Source: JANNSX01 sp041397825
GTDB taxonomy: Bacteria; Pseudomonadota; Alphaproteobacteria; Rhizobiales; Hyphomicrobiaceae
Reading direction: 5' to 3'
Length of the DNA stretch: 64,000 bases
NCBI GenBank assembly: GCA_041397825.1
Contig: JAWKVX010000004.1
Span: 1-64,000 of the forward strand
The notes beneath the pieces were generated by a model. It made no database searches, was not told the DNA's origin, and saw only the letters and a program-made list of their open reading frames with translations. Numbering within the stretch: the first letter of the stretch is position 1; every line of letters starts with the position of its first letter. Positions 59,581 to 64,000 of this stretch are shown here, one piece after another. A program made the translations under genes and the position numbers.

Positions 59581-60456
59581 TTAGAGGTTTCGGTGTGCCT
59601 CGATCGTCCGCTCGAGACGGCCGAGGTAGTCTGCAGTGTAGGCCTTGTAGTCGAAGTCCAGCGTCGAGTGGATCTCCGAGACCATGCTCCACATCGTCTC
59701 CCGCAGAAGCGAAGCGCATTTCATGGCGGAGTAACGGCGGCGAAGTGAGGCATTCGGCGGCCATCCATAGTAGGTCTCGAGCAGCCAGGTCTCCTGATCC
59801 GCCGACAGCTCATTGTTGGAGGCGAGATTGGCCAGATCGAAGAGAGGCGAGTTGAAGCCGCCATAGTCCCAGTCGATCAGCCATATGCGGTGCCCGTCAT
59901 CGATGAAATTCGCTGGCAGCAGGTCGTTGTGGCCGTAGACGAGGTCGACCGGACCGACGTCGCGCTCGAGCCGTGCCGAGAGATCGAGTAGATCCTGAAG
60001 ACGCGAGGCATGCCGGCTGCCACCCGAGTGGAGCGTATGAGCGTAGTCGCGGGCGATATGAAAGACGTTGAAGATGAGGGCGGGACCCCGGAGATGCTTT
60101 GGCAATTCCGTATGGACGCGCTTCACCAGCGGTACAATGCGTCTGAGGTTCGCCTCCTCGCGGACATCCGACGCAGCGAAGGTCTTGCCTTCGATGAAAT
60201 CGAAGACCAGGGCGCCGGGCTCGGAGTGGATTACCTGTGGCGAGATGCCGGCGGCGAAGGCCGCCTCGCTCGCAGCCCGTTCGTTGAAGCGCATGACCTG
60301 ATGCACGGGAATGTCGTCGCCGACCCGCACGAAATAGCGCCGGCCCTTGTGGGGAACGGAGAAGTTCGTGTTCGTGATGCCGCCGGAGAGCGGCTCGGGG
60401 GACACCGGCTCCTGCCAGCAGCGCAAGCGACGGACGAGATTGGCGGCTTCGCCCAT
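59581..60456 (-). CDS. Choline kinase/APH-family phosphotransferase (copy 2)
   Basis: A 291-residue kinase-fold protein. SGGITNTNFSVPHKGRRYFV forms the N-lobe glycine loop and strand. The catalytic motif is VYGHNDLLPANFIDD (HNDxxxxN, about residue 190), followed by WLIDWDYGGFNSPLFDLANL. It is most similar in pattern to LicA-like choline kinases and to the homologue at 48732. It is located directly between the importer (7 bases after the permease gene) and the DMGDH-like gene, so phosphorylation of the imported alcohol, or a phosphorylated intermediate, may be part of the pathway. Confidence 0.88.
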   Translation of the reverse strand: MGEAANLVRRLRCWQEPVSPEPLSGGITNTNFSVPHKGRRYFVRVGDDIPVHQVMRFNERAASEAAFAAGISPQVIHSEPGALVFDFIEGKTFAASDVREEANLRRIVPLVKRVHTELPKHLRGPALIFNVFHIARDYAHTLHSGGSRHASRLQDLLDLSARLERDVGPVDLVYGHNDLLPANFIDDGHRIWLIDWDYGGFNSPLFDLANLASNNELSADQETWLLETYYGWPPNASLRRRYSAMKCASLLRETMWSMVSEIHSTLDFDYKAYTADYLGRLERTIEAHRNL

Positions 60457-60463
60457 GGTGCCC

Positions 60464-62437
60464 TCACTTCAGCCCGAGCTTACGTTCGGTCCGGTGCGCC
60501 CAGCCGCGAAGCAGACGGTCGGCGACGATACCGATGAAGGCGATGGCGAAACCCGCCACGATGCCGCGACCGGAATCCGCCTTGGCCAAGGCGATGAACA
60601 CCTCCTGGCCAAGATCACGCGTGCCGATCATGGCGCAGATGATGATCATGGAAAGCGCCAGCAGGACCGTTTGGTTGATGCCAAGCATGATTTCCGGCAG
60701 CGCCAGCGGTAGTTGCACGCGCCAGAACATCTGCCTCGGTGTGCAGCCGGACACGGTCGCTGCCTCAATAAGTGACGGCGAGATCTGGCGCAGGCCCAGA
60801 TCCGTATAGCGGATCGCCGGCACGATCGCGAACAGTACCGTCGCAATCAAGGCGGTCACATCGCCGACACGGAAAAGCATCACGACGGGGATGATGAAGC
60901 AGAAGGAGGGCAAGGTCTGGAGCGTGTCGAGCACCGGAGTGATGAAGGCCTGGAAGCGGTCGCTGCGCGCCGACAACAGCCCCAGCGGGATGCCGATCAG
61001 CGCCGAGGCGATCGCGGCGATGCCGCAGAGATAGACCGTCGCCATGGTCTTCTCCCAGAGGCCGGTGACGGCGCAGAAGAGCGTCAGCGGGGCGACAAGA
61101 AGGGCGAGGCGGAGTCCGCCCAACCGCCAGCCTGCGAAGGCAATGAGTGCGACGGCGCCGAGCCAGGGAAACCCCTCGCAGAAGGCGCGTACAGGGTTGA
61201 GGACATAGAGGAGAAGGGCGACGCGGAAGGTCTCGATGAGGTCGAAGAAGTGCAGGTTGACCCAGTCGACGGCGTCTTTCCAATAGGTCGTGGTCGAGAT
61301 GGTGATCGCCTTCGGCACCGCGGCGAGCGCCGGCAGAGGCAGGCTCAGCAGCGTCGTGGCGACGAGTGCTGCGCCGCCGAGCACGAGAAATGGGTGGCGC
61401 TGCCACCAGCTCAGGTTCTCGACATGCGCCAGCGGCCGCTGACGGGCAGCGGCCTGGCTCAGCCGGTCGAGTGCGATGGCGAGCGCGACGATGGCGAGGC
61501 CCGCTTCCATGCCCTGGCCGATCTTCAGGGCGCGCAACGCCAGTAGCACGTCATAGCCGAGGCCGCCGGCCCCGATCATGGACGAGATGATGACCATGTT
61601 GAGCGCCAGCATGATCACCTGATTGACGCCGATCATCAATGTCGGCCGGGCCGACGGCATGAGCACGCGCCACAGCTTCTGCCGCCGTGTGCAGCCGACC
61701 ATCTCGCCGAAGTCGTCGATCTCGGCCGGAACGCGCGAGAGAGCCAGGGTGGTGGCCCGCACCATCGGCGGGGTTGCGAAAATGGCCGTCGCGATCATCG
61801 CCGACACCGGGCTGTTGCCGAACAGCAGGAGCATGGGAATGAGATAGGCGAAGGTCGGCATCGTCTGCATGAGATCGAGGACCGGCGTGATGACGATCCG
61901 GTCGATCGCGGGCGTCCGGTAGGCCCAGATTCCCAGGAGGATGCCGACGAGAATGCAATTCGGCACGCTGATGGCTATGAGCGCCAGCGTCCGCATGGCA
62001 CTCTCCCACTGGCCGAACAGGGCGACGTAGAGGAAGCAGGCACCCGCGATCGAAGCGAGCTTCCAGCCACCGAGCCGGTAGCCGGCGAATGCGGCTACCA
62101 AGATCACCCCCACCCATGAGAAGCGTGGAATGACGATCGTTCCGCCAAATAGCTTGAAGCCTTTCGAGAGAAGGCCGAAGGCGAAATCGAGAGGCACGCT
62201 CAGAATGTCGGTGTAGAGGCGTGTCGCCCAGCTGAGATTGACCTTGAGGAAGGTCATGATCGCCGAGACCCATTGGGCGATTGGCACGATCTGACTTGCC
62301 GGATAGTCGCTCGCCCATGGGATGAGAGTGCGATCGAGCGCGAGCACCAGCGTCAAGCCGCCGAGGGCAAGCCACGTCCAACCCCAGACCGACGGCATGC
62401 GCAATGCCAGGCGCTCGGGAGCGGCCGCGACCGTCAT
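60464..62437 (-). CDS. Double-length ProW-type ABC permease (two fused permease domains)
   Basis: A 657-residue inner-membrane protein, about twice the size of ProW. Two complete binding-protein-dependent permease modules follow each other. The first has VLDLMQTMPTFAYLIPMLLL and the EAA-loop text GEMVGCTRRQKLWRVLMPSA (about residues 235-255). The second has VLDTLQTLPSFCFIIPVVML and EAATVSGCTPRQMFWRVQLP (about 560-580). Each is preceded by its own helical N-terminal part. The fusion would supply both halves of the transport pore in one chain. ATGA overlap with the ATPase gene. The family imports glycine betaine, choline or proline betaine. Confidence 0.9.
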   Translation of the reverse strand: MTVAAAPERLALRMPSVWGWTWLALGGLTLVLALDRTLIPWASDYPASQIVPIAQWVSAIMTFLKVNLSWATRLYTDILSVPLDFAFGLLSKGFKLFGGTIVIPRFSWVGVILVAAFAGYRLGGWKLASIAGACFLYVALFGQWESAMRTLALIAISVPNCILVGILLGIWAYRTPAIDRIVITPVLDLMQTMPTFAYLIPMLLLFGNSPVSAMIATAIFATPPMVRATTLALSRVPAEIDDFGEMVGCTRRQKLWRVLMPSARPTLMIGVNQVIMLALNMVIISSMIGAGGLGYDVLLALRALKIGQGMEAGLAIVALAIALDRLSQAAARQRPLAHVENLSWWQRHPFLVLGGAALVATTLLSLPLPALAAVPKAITISTTTYWKDAVDWVNLHFFDLIETFRVALLLYVLNPVRAFCEGFPWLGAVALIAFAGWRLGGLRLALLVAPLTLFCAVTGLWEKTMATVYLCGIAAIASALIGIPLGLLSARSDRFQAFITPVLDTLQTLPSFCFIIPVVMLFRVGDVTALIATVLFAIVPAIRYTDLGLRQISPSLIEAATVSGCTPRQMFWRVQLPLALPEIMLGINQTVLLALSMIIICAMIGTRDLGQEVFIALAKADSGRGIVAGFAIAFIGIVADRLLRGWAHRTERKLGLK

Positions 62438-63516
62438 GGTGCGCGCGCCTGCTCTCGGCCGGCGAGAAGATCGATGACGCTCTCGGGCGTCACCTCGCCG
62501 ACCAGCCGGCCAGCGTCGTCCATGACTCCGAAGCTCCGCTTCGCCTCGACGATGTCAGCGGCAAAGCTCGCGACCTTGTCGGCGACCCTGACCGAATGAG
62601 CAGGGGCAGCCCCGGCGGCGACCGGCTGCATGATCCGGCCGGCCGACATGACCTTGGAGCGTTGGACGTCGCGCGTGAACTCGGCCACGTACTCGGTCGC
62701 CGGATGCAGCACGAGCTCCTCGGGCGAGCCGACTTGGATGATCTCGCCGTCCTTCATGATGGCAATTCGGTCGGCGAGGCGGATCGCCTCGTCAAAATCG
62801 TGCGTGATGAAGACGATCGTCTTCTTGAGCACGCTTTGGAGCCGCATGAGCTCCGATTGCATCTCGCGCCGGATCAGGGGATCGAGTGCGGAGAACGGCT
62901 CGTCGAGGAACCAGATCTCCGGTTTGACGGCGAGACTGCGGGCAATGCCGACGCGCTGCTGCTGTCCGCCCGAGAGCTCGCGCGGATAATGACCTTCGCG
63001 ACCTTTCAGGCTGACGAGTTCTATGACGTCGCGTGCCCGAGCTTCGCGCGTGGCTCGGTCGACGCCCTGGACCGAGAGCGGGAATGCCACGTTCTCCAGC
63101 ACGGTCAGATGCGGCAACAGGGCGAAGTGCTGAAAGACCATGCCCATCTTGTGGCGGCGGATATTGATCAGCTCATCGGGCGTGGCCTTAAGCAGGTCCT
63201 TGCCGTCGAGGTCGACCTCTCCGGCGGTCGGCTCGATGAGTCGCGAGAGGCAGCGCAACAGGGTCGACTTGCCGGAGCCCGAAAGCCCCATGATGATGAA
63301 GATTTCGCCTTCGCGGACGCTGACGGAGCAGTTCCGGACGGCGCCGATGATATGCGCTTCGGCCAGATCCGCAGATGTCAGTGCGTCACCCCGTTGAGCG
63401 AGGAGCTCCGCCGCACCCTTGCCGTAGAGCTTCCAGACATTGCGACAGGCGAGCTTCACGACCGACGCATCGGTCTCGGCGGGGTGGCTCGCCGTGATCC
63501 CAGAGGGGGCGTTCAT
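62434..63516 (-). CDS. Quaternary-amine ABC transporter ATP-binding protein (ProV/OpuAA-like)
   Basis: A 360-residue ATPase. Walker A is GLSGSGKSTL (about residue 77), the signature is YPRELSGGQQQRVGIARSLA, Walker B is IWFLDEPFSALDPLIR, and the switch His is in FITHDFDEA. An extension before Walker A (about 22-65) and a short region after residue 270 with a regulatory (CBS-like) tail (AKRSFGVMDDAGRLVGEV) match ProV-type proteins, where the tail senses osmotic or other signals. ATG 63516 (MNAPSG) is chosen; a TTG 12 bases upstream is an alternative. A hairpin separates it from the binding-protein gene. Confidence 0.92.
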   Translation of the reverse strand: MNAPSGITASHPAETDASVVKLACRNVWKLYGKGAAELLAQRGDALTSADLAEAHIIGAVRNCSVSVREGEIFIIMGLSGSGKSTLLRCLSRLIEPTAGEVDLDGKDLLKATPDELINIRRHKMGMVFQHFALLPHLTVLENVAFPLSVQGVDRATREARARDVIELVSLKGREGHYPRELSGGQQQRVGIARSLAVKPEIWFLDEPFSALDPLIRREMQSELMRLQSVLKKTIVFITHDFDEAIRLADRIAIMKDGEIIQVGSPEELVLHPATEYVAEFTRDVQRSKVMSAGRIMQPVAAGAAPAHSVRVADKVASFAADIVEAKRSFGVMDDAGRLVGEVTPESVIDLLAGREQARAP

Positions 63517-63545
63517 GCTGTCATCCAACCGCTGGACGAAAACGG

Positions 63546-63580
63546 ATGGCGGCGAAGACCCGCTAAGGCTTCGCCGCCAT
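63546..63580 (-). promoter_or_regulatory. Intercistronic hairpin between binding-protein and ATPase genes
   Basis: A perfect 12-base inverted repeat, ATGGCGGCGAAG (63546-63557) and CTTCGCCGCCAT (63569-63580), with an 11-base loop. On the transcribed strand it begins 14 bases after the stop of the substrate-binding protein and lies about 30 bases before the ATPase start. Such hairpins between a binding-protein gene and the rest of an importer operon commonly act as mRNA stabilisers or partial terminators that raise the binding-protein level. That role is inferred. Confidence 0.65.
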
Positions 63581-63594
63581 CACAGAGCAGGTGC

Positions 63595-64000
63595 TTACTC
63601 AGCCCAGGCGCGCCACTTGGCCTCGTTGGCATCGACCCATGCAGCCGCCACCTCTTCGATGGACTTGCCGTCGAGATCGACCTGGCCGGAGAGAGCATTC
63701 AGCTCGGCGGCCTCGATCTGATAGGCCTTGGCGACCTTGTAGGCGACCGGCCACTTGTCCTTCATGCCGGCCCACGAGTATTTCCAGATCTCGCCGTGCG
63801 GCTTGCCGCAATCATGCGCCTTGTCAGGATTGGAGCCCCAGGCCGGATCCTCGTAGCACTCCTTCGTGTACTCCGGGAACTCGACCCATTCGCCTTCGTA
63901 TTTGGCGGGCGCCCAGTGCGGGGAATAGACCCACAGCATGATCGGCGCCTTGCGCTGATAGGCGGAGTCGAGCTCGGCGAACATGGCCCCGTCCGTGCCG
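63595..64000 (-). CDS. Glycine betaine-type ABC substrate-binding protein (ProX/OpuAC), C-terminal part
   Basis: The last 135 or so codons of a periplasmic binding protein; the frame is open to the window edge, so the N-terminus is outside. Visible text includes FAELDSAYQRKAPIMLWVYS and PHWAPAKY, the hinge and strand region of the OpuAC fold with the aromatic residues that cage quaternary ammonium groups, two Cys (KECYEDPAW and HDCGKPHGE) that may form a disulfide, and the common C-terminal helix VAAAWVDANEAKWRAWAE. It delivers the substrate to the ProW/ProV-like proteins encoded next to it. Confidence 0.88.
   Translation of the reverse strand, partial: GTDGAMFAELDSAYQRKAPIMLWVYSPHWAPAKYEGEWVEFPEYTKECYEDPAWGSNPDKAHDCGKPHGEIWKYSWAGMKDKWPVAYKVAKAYQIEAAELNALSGQVDLDGKSIEEVAAAWVDANEAKWRAWAE

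Overview
The window is GC-rich DNA, densely packed with genes and with short overlaps (many 4-base ATGA junctions). Gene content and order point to a free-living alphaproteobacterium: tRNA-Ala(CGC) and tRNA-Pro(CGG), DUF1499, DUF4260, YdcH and DUF599 proteins, a caspase-like protein, split gatCA, and several dimethylglycine-dehydrogenase-type flavoproteins. I cannot place it to genus from sequence alone.

Left part (1-7.2 kb): the end of a nucleoside/basic-membrane-protein type ABC importer (ATPase tail and two permeases), followed in the same direction by an aromatic amino acid/histidine ammonia-lyase, a PuuE-like polysaccharide deacetylase and a ureidoglycolate lyase, which looks like a nitrogen-compound (possibly purine/ureide) scavenging operon. 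These three genes and the excisionase and integrase remnants after them all carry frameshifts, while the genes on both sides are intact. The integrase runs into the 3' end of tRNA-Ala, which marks an old integration site.

7.6-15 kb: an EF-G-like GTPase without the usual catalytic His, the MsrP sulfoxide reductase, two outer-membrane beta-barrel proteins, a DUF1499 membrane protein and an MBL-fold hydrolase.

15-28.4 kb is the most interesting segment. It encodes a giant surface protein (LEPR-type N-terminal motif, DUF4347, cadherin/He_PIG/VCBS-type repeats; about 2,356 residues if one frameshift is repaired) with a nearly perfect 720-bp tandem repeat. A tightly coupled four-gene operon follows: a TolC-like lipoprotein, an HlyD-like adaptor, a GAF-HlyD fusion, and a PqqD-like/M50 protease/HlyD fusion. 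No ABC ATPase is present. This looks like a dedicated export or processing machine for the adhesin that differs from classical type I secretion.

28.5-43.9 kb is mostly housekeeping and mixed metabolism: tRNA-Pro, caspase-like protein, GST, AEC transporter, DUF599, RuvX, pirin, GMC oxidoreductase, an M24 hydrolase of the creatinase/ectoine-hydrolase type divergent from an Fe-S/FMN N-demethylase-like enzyme, YbaK, GatC-GatA and chorismate mutase.

43.9-49.7 kb is a minus-strand run with a serine hydrolase, crotonase, PaaK-type CoA ligase, flavodoxin-fold reductase, DUF1330, SnoaL-like protein and a choline-kinase-like phosphotransferase. 50.1-64 kb is a long minus-strand operon for uptake and breakdown of a methylated or quaternary amine: ProX/V/W-type importer (the permease is a double-length fusion), phosphotransferase, two DMGDH-like flavoproteins, an amidohydrolase, a VOC protein and a two-subunit OoxAB/HcnBC-like amine oxidase. 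The substrate cannot be read from sequence.
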